A DNA stretch of 64,000 bases, from positions 4,030,001 through 4,094,000 of the forward strand of contig NZ_CP073105.1 in assembly GCF_018138085.1 (NCBI RefSeq), written 5' to 3'. Both the position numbers and the translations under genes were made by a program. Of this stretch, positions 1 to 8,667 are shown in pieces; position 1 is the stretch's first letter, and each line of letters begins with the position of its first letter. The notes beneath the pieces are model-generated. The model saw only the letters and a program-made list of their open reading frames with translations. It made no database searches and was not told where the DNA came from. Source of the DNA: Stutzerimonas stutzeri (GTDB taxonomy: Bacteria > Pseudomonadota > Gammaproteobacteria > Pseudomonadales > Pseudomonadaceae).

Positions 1-2
1 GC

Positions 3-146
3 TACAACCTCGCCGCCCACCGCCTGATCCACCTGATGCGTGAAGCCTGTCGCCGGCAGCTCTCAGGCGTGAACCTGAAAGATGAAGCGGAAGTGCTCAG
101 CCTCGACGACGGCACACCGAAAGCCGGTAACTTCCTGCTGAGTTGA
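3..146 (+). CDS. C-terminal fragment of an unidentified protein
   Basis: An open frame enters from the left edge and ends at a TGA at 144-146, giving the last 47 residues of a protein. The segment is rich in Arg, His and Leu at first (helical) and ends in NFLLS. I do not recognise the family from this piece. Codon use and GC match the neighbouring core genes. The next gene in the same direction is mtfA, after a REP-rich gap of about 345 bases. Confidence 0.55.
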   Translation, partial: YNLAAHRLIHLMREACRRQLSGVNLKDEAEVLSLDDGTPKAGNFLLS

Positions 147-204
147 CATATGTGGAGCGTTTTCGGCTCGGTTCACCGCAGCCGTTCCGAGGTGAGACGC
201 TGAT

Positions 205-245
205 ACCCGTGGGAGCGGACTGGGATGCTTGGTCTTGACCGCGAA
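205..245. repeat. Diverged REP-like element
   Basis: The two half-motifs GTGGGAGCGGAC and GGTCTTGACCGCGAA recur here in the same orientation as in the palindrome at 360-422, but separated by extra bases. It is probably a decayed REP copy. The rest of 147-491 contains no gene that I can support. Confidence 0.5.
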
Positions 246-359
246 AAGCAACCCGCAAACCTCGCGACCAGTCCTCGGCCTCGTCGCTCTTTTACCGTGC
301 TTGCCGGTACTCGACAGCCCGCTTAAGGTTGTCGGTGCGGTACATTCAGACGCCTGACA

Positions 360-422
360 TTCGCGGTCAAGACCGCTCCCACAAGCCAATGCGCGCGCCG
401 TGGGAGCGGTCTTGACCGCGAA
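360..422. repeat. Inverted REP pair (BIME-like palindrome)
   Basis: Two near-identical 23-base arms face each other across about 17 bases: TTCGCGGTCAAGACCGCTCC starts at 360, and its reverse complement ends at 422. This is the typical structure of Pseudomonas REP sequences arranged as an inverted pair in an intergenic space. It can form a long hairpin in RNA read from either side. Confidence 0.85.
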
Positions 423-491
423 ACTCTCGATCCACACGCACAACGGGCCACGGTCATTACCGAGACGGCGCCCCAGGCTGGAAGCTTTCCC

Positions 492-1304
492 ATGTGGTCT
501 TTTCGCGACTGGCGCCGCAAGCGCACCCTCGCCCGTCTCGCCATCGAGCCGGCGCTCTGGCAAAGCGTGCTGGACAGCCTGCCGATCCTCGACGGGCTGA
601 CCCGAGAGGACACCGAGCGCCTGCGTGAACGCAGCCTGCTGTTTCTGCACGCCAAGCGACTGACTGCCTTGCCCGGTGTCGAGCTAGAACTGGAAGACCG
701 TCTGCGTCTGGCGGCTCAGGCTCAATTGCCCTTGCTGCACCTGGCCGACCTGAACTGGTATCAGGGCTTCCATGAAATCGTCATCTATCCCGGCGATTTC
801 CATAGCCCGCAAAAGCACCGCGACTCGGCCGGTGTGGTGCATGAGTGGGACGGCGAACACAGCGGTGAAGCCTGGCTGCAGGGCCCGGTCATCCTGGCCC
901 TGCCAGGCGTACAGGAAAGCGGCGGCTGGGAAGGCTACAACCTGGTAATCCACGAGCTGGCGCACAAGCTGGACATGCTCAACGGTGATGCCAACGGGCT
1001 GCCGCCACTGCACCGCAACATGCGCATCGACACCTGGGCCACGGTGATGCAGAGCGCTTACGACGCGCTCAACAGGACGCTGGATGCCAATCCCGACGCC
1101 CACACCCCGATCGATCCCTACGCCGCGGAGAACCCCGCCGAGTTCTTCGCCGTCACCAGCGAGTATTTCTTCAGCGCGCCGGACGTGCTGCACGAGGCCT
1201 TCCCCGATGTCCATGCGCAACTCGCCGCCTTCTATCGGCAGGATCCGCTGGTGCGCTTGAAGCAACTGCAACACAGCCACCCGCAGTACGCGGAACCTCA
1301 CTGA
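492..1304 (+). CDS. mtfA: M90-family zinc-dependent peptidase MtfA
   Basis: The 270-residue product has the HELAH zinc-binding motif (residues 154-158) inside VIHELAHKLDMLNGD, the signature of the MtfA/YeeI (M90) peptidases. An upstream conserved block, LNWYQGFHEIVIYPGDF, is also typical. In E. coli MtfA is a cytosolic aminopeptidase that interacts with the glucose repressor Mlc; whether that role holds here is unknown. The length is normal for the family. It lies directly upstream of ppa on the same strand, but ppa appears to have its own promoter. There is no signal peptide. Confidence 0.9.
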   Translation: MWSFRDWRRKRTLARLAIEPALWQSVLDSLPILDGLTREDTERLRERSLLFLHAKRLTALPGVELELEDRLRLAAQAQLPLLHLADLNWYQGFHEIVIYPGDFHSPQKHRDSAGVVHEWDGEHSGEAWLQGPVILALPGVQESGGWEGYNLVIHELAHKLDMLNGDANGLPPLHRNMRIDTWATVMQSAYDALNRTLDANPDAHTPIDPYAAENPAEFFAVTSEYFFSAPDVLHEAFPDVHAQLAAFYRQDPLVRLKQLQHSHPQYAEPH

Positions 1305-1360
1305 TTTCCGACCGTCGAATGCGCGCATTGCCCGGCCGCGAAGGTTCGCCACCGCTGGCA

Positions 1361-1390
1361 TGGCAAAACGCCCGACACTGCGCCTATAAT
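1361..1390 (+). promoter_or_regulatory. Sigma70-type promoter of ppa
   Basis: A perfect TATAAT lies at 1385-1390, and a TGGCAA box 18 bases upstream at 1361-1366 can act as the -35. The ppa start codon follows about 54 bases after the -10. This fits strong constitutive expression of an essential housekeeping enzyme. Confidence 0.6.
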
Positions 1391-1443
1391 CGCACCCACT
1401 TTTTTCGCCCCAGGCCGCCTCGGCCGACCACGGAGCAATGTTC

Positions 1444-1971
1444 ATGAGCTACAGCAAAGTCCCGGCCGGCAAAGACCTGCCAAACGACATCTACGTCGCC
1501 ATCGAAATCCCGGCCAACCACGCGCCGATCAAATACGAAATCGATCACGACACCGACTGCCTGTTCGTCGACCGCTTCATGGCCACGCCGATGTTTTACC
1601 CGGCGAACTACGGCTTCATCCCGCACACCCTGGCCGACGACGGCGACCCGCTCGACGTGCTGGTTGTGACCCCCTACCCGGTCGCACCAGGCTCGGTCAT
1701 CCGCTGCCGTCCAGTCGGCGTGCTGAACATGACCGACGAGGCCGGCGGCGACGCCAAGCTCATCGCCGTCCCGCACGACAAGCTGAGCCAGCTGTATGTG
1801 GACGTGAAGGAATACACCGACCTGCCGCCGCTGCTGATTGAGCAGATCAAGCACTTCTTCGAGAACTACAAGGATCTCGAGAAGGGCAAGTGGGTCAAGG
1901 TTGAAGGCTGGGAAGGCGCCGATGCCGCCCGCGCCGCCATCATCAAAGCTGCCGAGGCTTATCAGAAGTAA
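1444..1971 (+). CDS. ppa: Inorganic pyrophosphatase
   Basis: A 175-residue family I soluble pyrophosphatase, which hydrolyses pyrophosphate in the cytoplasm to drive biosynthetic reactions. Visible hallmarks are [12 protein letters not shown] and the acidic metal cluster [10 protein letters not shown]. The start at 1444 ([10 protein letters not shown]) is chosen over the ATG at 1438 because GGAG at 1432-1435 is correctly spaced only for 1444, and because Pseudomonas Ppa proteins begin this way. A strong promoter lies upstream and an intrinsic terminator downstream, so it is probably monocistronic. Confidence 0.97.
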   Translation: MSYSKVPAGKDLPNDIYVAIEIPANHAPIKYEIDHDTDCLFVDRFMATPMFYPANYGFIPHTLADDGDPLDVLVVTPYPVAPGSVIRCRPVGVLNMTDEAGGDAKLIAVPHDKLSQLYVDVKEYTDLPPLLIEQIKHFFENYKDLEKGKWVKVEGWEGADAARAAIIKAAEAYQK

Positions 1972-1987
1972 GCCGAAGCACTGAAGA

Positions 1988-2013
1988 AAAACCGGCCACA
2001 AGCCGGTTTTTTT
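1988..2013 (+). terminator. Intrinsic terminator of ppa
   Basis: AAACCGGC pairs with GCCGGTTT around a 5-base loop (1997-2001) and is followed by a run of T residues. It lies just after the ppa stop codon. Confidence 0.9.
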
Positions 2014-2185
2014 ATTTCCAGGGCACTGCCTCAAACGAGCGTGGTACTGGCTGACAGGCCTCCGCTGGGTGGCGTGCACACGCTTGTTCGAGCTCCACGG
2101 TCGAACCCCGACGCACAGCGCGCCACCGAGGTTGGGCCTGCCGCATCAGGCAAACCCATCCGGCACGAAGCGAATGCTCAACCCC

Positions 2186-2704
2186 TCAAACCGTGACAGC
2201 CGGAAAGTCCACTTCGGTGTCGGCCAGGTTGTTTAGGTAGTTGGTCAGCGTCAGCAGGCTGATATGGGCAACGACCTCGACGATCCGGCGATCATCCAGG
2301 CCGGCTGCTCGGGCGGCGGCGAGCTGTTCATCGCTCACCAGGCCACGACTGTCGGTGATCTGGCGCGCCAGGGTCGCTACGGCATCGAGACGACCATCCC
2401 GCGCCTGGCCGATAGCCGTGGCATCGAGTCCGGCCTTGCTGGCAAACAGGCTATGCGCGGCGAGGCAATAGCCGCAGCCGTTTACCTGCGACGTCGCCAG
2501 GGCGACAGTTTCACGCTCCCGGGCGGTCAAACTGCCGCGTCCGAGTGCCTGCGACAACGCCAAGTAACCACTCAAGGCTGACGGTGCATGGGCCAGGGTG
2601 AGGAATGCGTTGGGGACGAAGCCCAGTGCTTTGCCGATGCCCTCCAGTGCGGGACGGACGGATTCGGCGGTTTGTTCGATCGGCAGTGCGCTGACGCGGG
2701 TCAT
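2186..2704 (-). CDS. AhpD-like / carboxymuconolactone decarboxylase family protein
   Basis: A 172-residue all-helical protein with the AhpD-core redox motif CGYC followed by H (C77, C80, H84 in NGCGYCLAAH). Members act as alkylhydroperoxidase-type antioxidants or have unknown substrates. The catalytic Cys pair and His are intact, so peroxidase-like activity is plausible but not proven. It is transcribed leftward, downstream of the manganese catalase, with a terminator-like hairpin in between, so co-transcription is doubtful. No signal peptide is visible. Confidence 0.85.
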   Translation of the reverse strand: MTRVSALPIEQTAESVRPALEGIGKALGFVPNAFLTLAHAPSALSGYLALSQALGRGSLTARERETVALATSQVNGCGYCLAAHSLFASKAGLDATAIGQARDGRLDAVATLARQITDSRGLVSDEQLAAARAAGLDDRRIVEVVAHISLLTLTNYLNNLADTEVDFPAVTV

Positions 2705-2950
2705 GGCTGTCTCCTTGGTTTAGTGAGCGGCCTGTGTCAGACCGTGGAGACAGGATGTACCGGCACACCGCCGCTTCGGATGCTAATCGTCGAAACAATG
2801 CTGCAGATCGTCCAGGTCGATACTAAGACTACGCATTGATCGAGCGAATCGAACCTTCATGATCGAGCCCCCCCCCGGCGGCAGGAGTCCACCTTGGCGC
2901 GACGATAAACATGTCGAATCAGGGGTGAATGACGTCAGTCGAGATAGCCG

Positions 2951-2989
2951 AAAAGCAGCCGGTGCGGTTGTATTCGCCGCACCGGCTGC
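2951..2989 (-). terminator. Intrinsic terminator of the manganese catalase gene
   Basis: A 13-bp perfect stem (2955-2967 with 2977-2989, core CAGCCGGTGCGG) is followed on the minus strand by TTTT. It lies immediately downstream of the catalase stop codon. Further left, at 2868-2876, is a run of nine C residues in otherwise empty sequence. Confidence 0.85.
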
Positions 2990-2997
2990 CCGTGCCG

Positions 2998-3885
2998 TCA
3001 GGCCTTGCCTTTCTTGACGGCTGCACCCGAACCGAGGTCGGCTCCGGTCATGGGGTCGACGGAGACATCGGACTGGGTCCGCACCGCCATCTGTTGCACC
3101 ACCTTCTGCTGATCCTTGCTCAGATCGACCGAAGGCTTGCCATCCCCACCGTCCACAGCCGGCTGCGGGTTCTCGACGAACTCCCACTCAGGCCCCTGGT
3201 TCCAGGGGCCGCGCAGGTCGCCTTCCCCCTGCGACATGTTGTAGTAGACGTTGGCGAATTGCGGTTCGCCCGGCAGCTTGCCCGGGGGGAAGTCCGGCTG
3301 AATCGAGTACAGCGCTTTCTCGAAAGACTTCTGGTGGGCGATTTCCCGGGTCATGAGGAATTTCAACGCATCCTTGATTCCCGGGTCATCGGTCACGTTG
3401 ATCAGACGCTCGTAGACGATCTTGGCCCTGGCCTCAGCCGCGATATTGGAGCGCAGGTCCGCGGTCGGCTCGCCGATGGTATCGACGTAGGCCGCCGTCC
3501 AGGGGATTCCCCCGGAATTGGTCAGCGCCGGTCCGCCGCCGTACAGCAACGACGTGATGTGCGAATCATTGCCGCCGCCGGTCAGCGAGCGATACAGATC
3601 CGCTTCCTTCTCGACGCCCTCCGCCAGCTCGCCTTTGGCGCCCTTGTTGAGCATGCCGACAATGGAGCCGATCACCTCGAGGTGGCTCAATTCCTCGGTG
3701 GCGATGTCCATGAGCATGTCCTTACGACCTGGGTCATCCTCAGCTACGCCCTGGGTGAAATAGCGCATGGCGGCAGCGAGCTCGCCTTGCGGGCCGCCGA
3801 ACTGCTCGAGCATCAGGTTGGCCAGCCCGGGATTCGGGCCCGCCACTCGCACGGTGTATTGAAGCCGTTTGTTGTGGACGAACAT
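2998..3885 (-). CDS. Manganese (non-haem) catalase
   Basis: A 295-residue ferritin-like four-helix protein of the Mn-catalase family (KatN type), which dismutates hydrogen peroxide with a di-manganese centre. Metal-ligand segments are visible: EELSHLEVIGS (about residues 64-74), AEARAKIVYERL, and TREIAHQKSFEKAL (E and H ligands). The C-terminal tail is low-complexity and ends KKGKA. The start at 3885 has a good AGAGGTG ribosome site. The nearby putative protease, VKOR-like and SDR genes suggest a general-stress locus. Confidence 0.93.
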   Translation of the reverse strand: MFVHNKRLQYTVRVAGPNPGLANLMLEQFGGPQGELAAAMRYFTQGVAEDDPGRKDMLMDIATEELSHLEVIGSIVGMLNKGAKGELAEGVEKEADLYRSLTGGGNDSHITSLLYGGGPALTNSGGIPWTAAYVDTIGEPTADLRSNIAAEARAKIVYERLINVTDDPGIKDALKFLMTREIAHQKSFEKALYSIQPDFPPGKLPGEPQFANVYYNMSQGEGDLRGPWNQGPEWEFVENPQPAVDGGDGKPSVDLSKDQQKVVQQMAVRTQSDVSVDPMTGADLGSGAAVKKGKA

Positions 3886-4162
3886 AGTTCACCTCTCAAT
3901 TTGGACTTCCCTAGTGACTGCCTCCTTCGATTCGTTAAGCGGTCGCGGCGATTCAACACATATCGCAAGCGACCCTATGGATGGAGTACAGGCTGCGCCA
4001 GCCGTCCGATTGTTTTTTTCAATGAACCTGATGCGGCGAGTCCATGGATCGACTGCGCGATCATGCTGTCCACGCGCGACGGCACGCTTTCGCCCCGTCT
4101 GCTGAACGTATCCGGGGCCTGCGACTCTATCGTTGCCGTGGTGCCACGAATCGAGGTGAAAG

Positions 4163-4687
4163 ATGCTCCGTACGAAAAGCTCCAGGCATATCAAAGCGCT
4201 CGGTTTGGCCGGGCTGGTGCTATCCGCCTGCGTCGCGCCTGCCATGGCTGATTCACCGCAAGTGCTCGGCTGGGTCGAGAAAGGCCTGATCCTTCCAGAA
4301 AAGATTGCCGTGAAATTCAAGCTCGACACCGGCGCGCTGACCTCCTCGATGCATGCCGAGAAAATCGACCGGCTCAAAAAGGATGGCAATGACTGGGTGC
4401 GCTTTACCCTCGAGCTCGAAGACGTCGATACCGACAAGAAAGTCGAGAAACGCATAGAGCGCGAGGTGGTACGGGACATCAAGGTACGCGGCGCCGGCGG
4501 TGCAGAGAAACGGCCCGTGGTGCTGATGAAAGTGTGCCTCGGCAAACAGATCTACGAAGAACAGTTCTCGCTGAACGACCGCGACAAGATGAATTATCCG
4601 GTGCTCATCGGGCGTCGTGCGCTGGAAGACATCGGGCTGGTGGATTCGTCCAAGACCTTCACCGTCGACCCGGACTGTTCGGCATAG
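4163..4687 (+). CDS. Exported retropepsin-like protein of the 'ATP-dependent zinc protease' family
   Basis: A 174-residue protein with an N-terminal signal sequence (hydrophobic residues about 11-28, cleavage near AMAD). The body matches the family annotated as putative ATP-dependent zinc protease (Pfam Zn_protease), which is structurally retropepsin-like. LDTGALTSS (D55-T56-G57) is the aspartic-protease-type motif, and PVLIGRRAL near the C-terminus is the second conserved block. No zinc motif is visible, so the family name may be misleading. The catalase is divergent on the other side. The start ATG at 4163 follows GAGGTGAAAG. Confidence 0.82.
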   Translation: MLRTKSSRHIKALGLAGLVLSACVAPAMADSPQVLGWVEKGLILPEKIAVKFKLDTGALTSSMHAEKIDRLKKDGNDWVRFTLELEDVDTDKKVEKRIEREVVRDIKVRGAGGAEKRPVVLMKVCLGKQIYEEQFSLNDRDKMNYPVLIGRRALEDIGLVDSSKTFTVDPDCSA

Positions 4688-4897
4688 CGGTCGCTGCGCA
4701 AGCCTCTACCTCGGCCCTGCCAACGAAACTGAAGGCAACGGCTACGGGCCTTGGGTGAACGGCCGGCACCTATTTTTCTGCAACTCCTCCTCGCCTCATC
4801 CGGTCAACAGACCAGCGGTTGATCAACAGCCGGTTGCGAAGACTCGCACCGGCCCAAACGCGACATGCAGCCATCACTTCGAAACGAGGAGAGGTAC

Positions 4898-6358
4898 ATG
4901 GAGCATCAAGGCGAATATTTGCGGCAATCAGCCATGCCTTCGGACATGGGCATGGAAGCACACATGCAGATGATGGAGCGCCGCCGCCTCGCCACGCTGT
5001 GGTGCCATTTTGCCAACGCCCTGCTTGGCTGCTGGTTTTTCAGCGCCCCGTTCATCTTCGGTTACTCGAATATTTCCAGCAGCGACCTGGACCTGGCCCG
5101 CCTGGCAGCCGAACGTGATGTGCCGGAGGTGGCCACCCGCGCGCTGCTGATGACCTGGAACGACGTCATCAGCGGCGTGCTGATCGTGCTGTTCTCGGTG
5201 CTTTCGCTGAAGCGAAAGGGTTGGGCGCAGTGGGCCAACACCGTCATGGGCCTCTGGCTGATGTTCGCCCCGCTGCTGTTCTGGACGCCGTCGCCGGCCA
5301 GCTATGGCAATGCCCTGTTGGTCGGCGGGCTGGTGATCGCCTTTTCGACATTGGTGCCGATGATGCCGGGCATGAGCATGTCCGGGATGATGCAGAAGGC
5401 CGCGGTCCCGCCGGGCTGGGACTACAACCCCTCGACCTGGCTGCAGCGATTGCCCATCGCCATCCTTGCGGTGATCGGCATCCTCTTGGCGCGCTATCTG
5501 GCGGCCTACCAACTCGGTCACACCGCCAACGCCTGGGATCCCTTCTTCGGCACCCAGCCCAACGGCACGGAAACCATCATCACCTCCGACATGTCCCGCG
5601 CCTGGCCGGTGTCCGACGCGGGGGTCGGTGTCATGGCCTACATGATCGAGCTGCTGATGGCGGTGATGGGCGATGCGCGACGCTGGCGGACCATGCCCTG
5701 GATGGTCGCGGCGTTCGGTGTGGTGGTGGTGCCGCTGGGCGCGGTGAGCATCTTCTTCATCATCGCCCAGCCGATCGTCATTAACACCTGGTGCACCCTG
5801 TGTCTGATTCAGGCATTGGCCATGCTGGTAATGATGCCCTACGCGCTGGATGAACTGGTCGCCATGGGGCAGTTCCTCAAGGACGCGCGGCGCCGCGGCA
5901 AGCCTTTCTGGAAGACGTTCTTTCAGGGCGACGCCATGGAGGGCGCGCGCGAGGACAATACGCCCGAGTTCGACGGCGCACTGTCGGCGATGGCGCTGAA
6001 GGGGCTTCGCGGGGTCAATCTGCCCTGGGGCTTGGCGCTGCTCTGCGTTCTCGGCGTCTGGTTGATGTGCACCCGGCTGATCTTCGGCACCGAAGGCGCG
6101 ATGGCCAACAGCGACCACCTGATGGGCTCGTTGCTGATCACCGTCTCGGTGCTGGCGTTCGCCGAGGTCGCGCGGCCGCTGCGCTTTCTCAATCTGCCGA
6201 TCGGAGCCTGGCTGCTCGCCTCCCCCGCCTTCCTCGACGGCGCCGGGTTCGCCGCCACCGTAGGCAGCCTGATCGCCGGCGCGCTGGTGATCGGCCTGAG
6301 CCTGCCGCGCGGTCCGATCAACCATCGTTATGCCGGCTGGAACGCACTGTTGCGATAG
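4898..6358 (+). CDS. SPW-repeat / vitamin K epoxide reductase-like membrane protein
   Basis: A 486-residue polytopic protein. The N-terminal third has SPW-type repeats (WFFSAPFIFGYS; LWLMFAPLLFW), and a further one lies near the C-terminus (AWLLASPAFLDG). The middle has a VKOR-like bundle with the redox motif WCTLCLIQ (CxxC). VKOR enzymes reoxidise thiol-disulfide exchange proteins using quinone, so a periplasmic disulfide role is inferred. The start at 4898 follows GAGGAGAGG. An SDR gene follows by 31 bases in the same direction and is probably co-transcribed. Confidence 0.8.
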   Translation: MEHQGEYLRQSAMPSDMGMEAHMQMMERRRLATLWCHFANALLGCWFFSAPFIFGYSNISSSDLDLARLAAERDVPEVATRALLMTWNDVISGVLIVLFSVLSLKRKGWAQWANTVMGLWLMFAPLLFWTPSPASYGNALLVGGLVIAFSTLVPMMPGMSMSGMMQKAAVPPGWDYNPSTWLQRLPIAILAVIGILLARYLAAYQLGHTANAWDPFFGTQPNGTETIITSDMSRAWPVSDAGVGVMAYMIELLMAVMGDARRWRTMPWMVAAFGVVVVPLGAVSIFFIIAQPIVINTWCTLCLIQALAMLVMMPYALDELVAMGQFLKDARRRGKPFWKTFFQGDAMEGAREDNTPEFDGALSAMALKGLRGVNLPWGLALLCVLGVWLMCTRLIFGTEGAMANSDHLMGSLLITVSVLAFAEVARPLRFLNLPIGAWLLASPAFLDGAGFAATVGSLIAGALVIGLSLPRGPINHRYAGWNALLR

Positions 6359-6389
6359 TGCCTGCCAGCCTCAGAAAAGGAGCCCGGAG

Positions 6390-7388
6390 ATGACCGATCG
6401 CGAACAGACCGCCGTGATTTGTGGCGGCACCGCCGGCGTGGGGCGTGCAACGGCGCACGCGCTGGCCCAGGCTGGCTACCGCATCGCCGTGATTGCGCGT
6501 CGTGAACAGGGCCTGGCGGATACCAGCAGCGAGCTGGAAGCGGCCGGCGCGAAAGTCCTGGCGATCGCCGCGGATGTTGCCGATGCGGAGGCGATCGACC
6601 GCGCAGCCGAGCGGATCGAGAAGGAACTGGGGCCGATCGAGATCTGGGTCAACGCGGCGATGGCGACGGTGTTCGGCCCGGTGAACAAGATCAGCGCGGC
6701 GGAATTCAAACGCGTGACCGAAGTGACCTATCTAGGCTTCGTCCACGGCACCCTCGCGGCGCTGCGCCATATGGAGTCGCGCAACCGCGGCACCATCGTT
6801 CAGGTGGGTTCGGCATTGTCCTATCGGGCGATCCCGCTGCAGTCGGCCTACTGCGCCGCCAAGTTCGCCATCCGCGGCTTCACCGATTCGCTACGCTGCG
6901 AACTGATCCATACCAACAGCCGGGTGCGGCTGACCATGGTCCAGTTGCCGGCGCACAACACGCCGCAGTTCGACTGGTCACGCAACAAGATGCAGAAACG
7001 ACCGCAGCCGGTCCCTCCGATCCACACGCCCGAGGTGGCAGCGCGTGCCATCGTCCGCGCCGCCACCGATGCGCCGCGCGAGCTGTGGCTCGGCCGCGCC
7101 TCGTTCCAGGCCATCATCGGCAATATGTTCATGCCCGGCCTGCTCGATCGGATGATGGCCAAGCAGGCCTGGAGCGGACAGATGACCGATGAGCCGTCAA
7201 GCGACGAGCAGCCCGACAATCTGTTCCAGCCGGTGGAGGGCCTGCATCGCATCGAAGGCCGCTTCAGCGATCAGGCCAAACACAAAGCGCTGGGTCTGAG
7301 TTCCGAGACGGTAGGCAAGCTGGCCGCAGCCGGACTGGCAGTGACGAGCGTGATCGTCATTGCGGTCGTGGCGGCCATCGCCGGCTGA
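6390..7388 (+). CDS. SDR-family oxidoreductase with C-terminal membrane anchor
   Basis: A 332-residue classical-type short-chain dehydrogenase: nucleotide-binding GGTAGVGRATA near the N-terminus and the catalytic YCAAK. Unlike typical 250-residue SDRs it carries a C-terminal extension ending in a single hydrophobic helix (AAGLAVTSVIVIAVVAAIAG), suggesting membrane attachment. The usual NNAG is here NAAM, a small deviation. The start at 6390 follows AAAAGGAG. Substrate unknown. It is likely in an operon with the SPW/VKOR gene. Confidence 0.85.
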   Translation: MTDREQTAVICGGTAGVGRATAHALAQAGYRIAVIARREQGLADTSSELEAAGAKVLAIAADVADAEAIDRAAERIEKELGPIEIWVNAAMATVFGPVNKISAAEFKRVTEVTYLGFVHGTLAALRHMESRNRGTIVQVGSALSYRAIPLQSAYCAAKFAIRGFTDSLRCELIHTNSRVRLTMVQLPAHNTPQFDWSRNKMQKRPQPVPPIHTPEVAARAIVRAATDAPRELWLGRASFQAIIGNMFMPGLLDRMMAKQAWSGQMTDEPSSDEQPDNLFQPVEGLHRIEGRFSDQAKHKALGLSSETVGKLAAAGLAVTSVIVIAVVAAIAG

Positions 7389-7394
7389 CCGACG

Positions 7395-8021
7395 TCAGGC
7401 CTGATGCTGCAGCGTGCCCAGTTCCTGCCGTGCCTGGCGCACCACGGAGAAGCCGGCAGACAGTGCCAGGCCGGCCATGATCAGCGCCACGGCGAGGTCA
7501 GGCCAACCGGAACCGGTGCCGAAAACCCCAGCCGCGGCGATCATCACCGCGATGTTGCCCAGGGCGTCGTTGCGGCTGCATAGCCAGACCGAGCGCATGT
7601 TCGAGTCGCCTTCACGGAAGGCATAGAGCATCAGCGCCACGACGACGTTGGCGACCAGCGCCAGCGTGCCGATGACGCCCATGGTCAACGGCTCCGGCAC
7701 CACGCCGGCATAGACGGCCCAGCTGGCTCGGGCCAACACGAACATCCCGAAGGCCAGCATCGACAGCCCTTTGATCAGCGCGGCGCGCGAGCGCCAGACC
7801 AGCCCCATGGACAGCACCACCAGGGTGATGCCGTAGTTGGCGGCGTCACCGGCGAAGTCGATGGCATCGGCCAGCAGCGAGACCGAGCCGGACCGCAGGC
7901 CACTGATAATTTCCACCACGAACATGACCAGATTGATCGCCAGCGCGATCCATAACGCCCGGCGAAAGCCCCGGCTTACCGCCGGTGTTGAGCAGCCCGA
8001 ATCACAGCATCTCGACGACAT
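7395..8021 (-). CDS. Cation diffusion facilitator-type metal transporter
   Basis: A 208-residue membrane protein of the cation diffusion facilitator type, exporting divalent metals in exchange for protons. The TM2 motif DFAGD gives DxxxD. The TM5 motif is CSRND, where CDF proteins usually have HxxxD, so a Cys may replace the His. A thiol-rich start, SSRCCDSGC, precedes TM1. It lacks the large cytoplasmic C-terminal domain. The start at 8021 (not the longer frame) is set by a GGAGGC site. Expression is likely controlled by the divergent CadR-like regulator, so Cd, Zn or Pb is the probable substrate (inference). Confidence 0.85.
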   Translation of the reverse strand: MSSRCCDSGCSTPAVSRGFRRALWIALAINLVMFVVEIISGLRSGSVSLLADAIDFAGDAANYGITLVVLSMGLVWRSRAALIKGLSMLAFGMFVLARASWAVYAGVVPEPLTMGVIGTLALVANVVVALMLYAFREGDSNMRSVWLCSRNDALGNIAVMIAAAGVFGTGSGWPDLAVALIMAGLALSAGFSVVRQARQELGTLQHQA

Positions 8022-8051
8022 GGGATTGCCTCCTGAACTATATTCGGAGCC

Positions 8052-8082
8052 ATTGCACACCCTGGAGCAGCTCCAGGGTCAA
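8052..8082 (-). promoter_or_regulatory. MerR-type promoter/operator of the CDF gene
   Basis: Read on the minus strand: TTGACC (-35, 8082-8077), a 19-bp spacer, then TGCAAT (-10, 8057-8052). The spacer is filled by a palindrome (8059-8079), ACCCTGGAGC-A-GCTCCAGGGT. An overlong 19-bp spacer with a dyad is the hallmark of promoters that MerR/ZntR/CadR regulators activate by DNA distortion. Confidence 0.88.
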
Positions 8083-8123
8083 GCCCGTTTTCTTTGGGCG
8101 GCCACAGTGAGAAGGAGACCAGG

Positions 8124-8549
8124 ATGCGCATAGGCGAACTGAGCACCGCGGCCGGCGTGGACGTCGAGACCATTCGCTACTACGAAAAGATCGGGCTGAT
8201 GCCCGCGCCGGAGCGCGGCGCCAATGGTTACCGCGCCTACTCCTCCAGGCAGCTCGAGCACCTGGTGTTCATTCGCCACTGCCGGGCGCTGGACATCGGG
8301 CTGGCCGACATTCGCCGGCTGCTGGAATTTTCCAACCAGCCGGACGCCAACTGCGGCGATATCAACCTGCTGATCGATGAGCAACTCGAGCGCGTCCGGA
8401 CGCGGCTGGAGAGCCTCCACGCCCTGGAGCATCAGTTGCAGGCGCTGCGCAGCTGCTGCAGCGGCAACCGTGCGACACAGGGCTGCGGAATCCTCAACGA
8501 GCTCACCAGCACGCGGCTAGACGACACGCGGCAGCCCGCCGAGCCCTGA
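8124..8549 (+). CDS. MerR-family heavy-metal regulator, CadR/PbrR-like
   Basis: A 141-residue regulator: winged helix-turn-helix MRIGELSTAAGVDVETIRYY, a dimerisation coiled coil, and metal-site cysteines C77 (DANCGD), C111/C112 and C121. This pattern corresponds to the three-Cys Cd/Pb site of CadR/PbrR proteins. The start at 8124 follows GAAGGAG; the longer frame is not supported. It is divergent from the CDF gene across a 19-bp-spacer operator. It presumably represses and, with metal bound, activates the transporter. Confidence 0.92.
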   Translation: MRIGELSTAAGVDVETIRYYEKIGLMPAPERGANGYRAYSSRQLEHLVFIRHCRALDIGLADIRRLLEFSNQPDANCGDINLLIDEQLERVRTRLESLHALEHQLQALRSCCSGNRATQGCGILNELTSTRLDDTRQPAEP

Positions 8550-8667
8550 CACCCCGCCGTAATGCGCCAGCCAGCCGTACCCGCTGGGCACGGCGCATTT
8601 GCTGGACGCGCTTGGCGAAGCCCAGCGGCTAGGGATAATCTGCGTCCTTTTGCCGCGAGCCCGTCCG

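Noticed and set aside
2868..2876. Nine-C homopolymer as a phase-variation switch
   Set aside because: It is not inside or just upstream of a gene, lying beyond the catalase terminator and upstream of the AhpD-like start by more than 160 bases.
4928..6325. 465-codon antisense frame opposite the SPW/VKOR gene
   Set aside because: Extremely His/Gln/Arg-rich translation typical of a shadow frame of a membrane protein.
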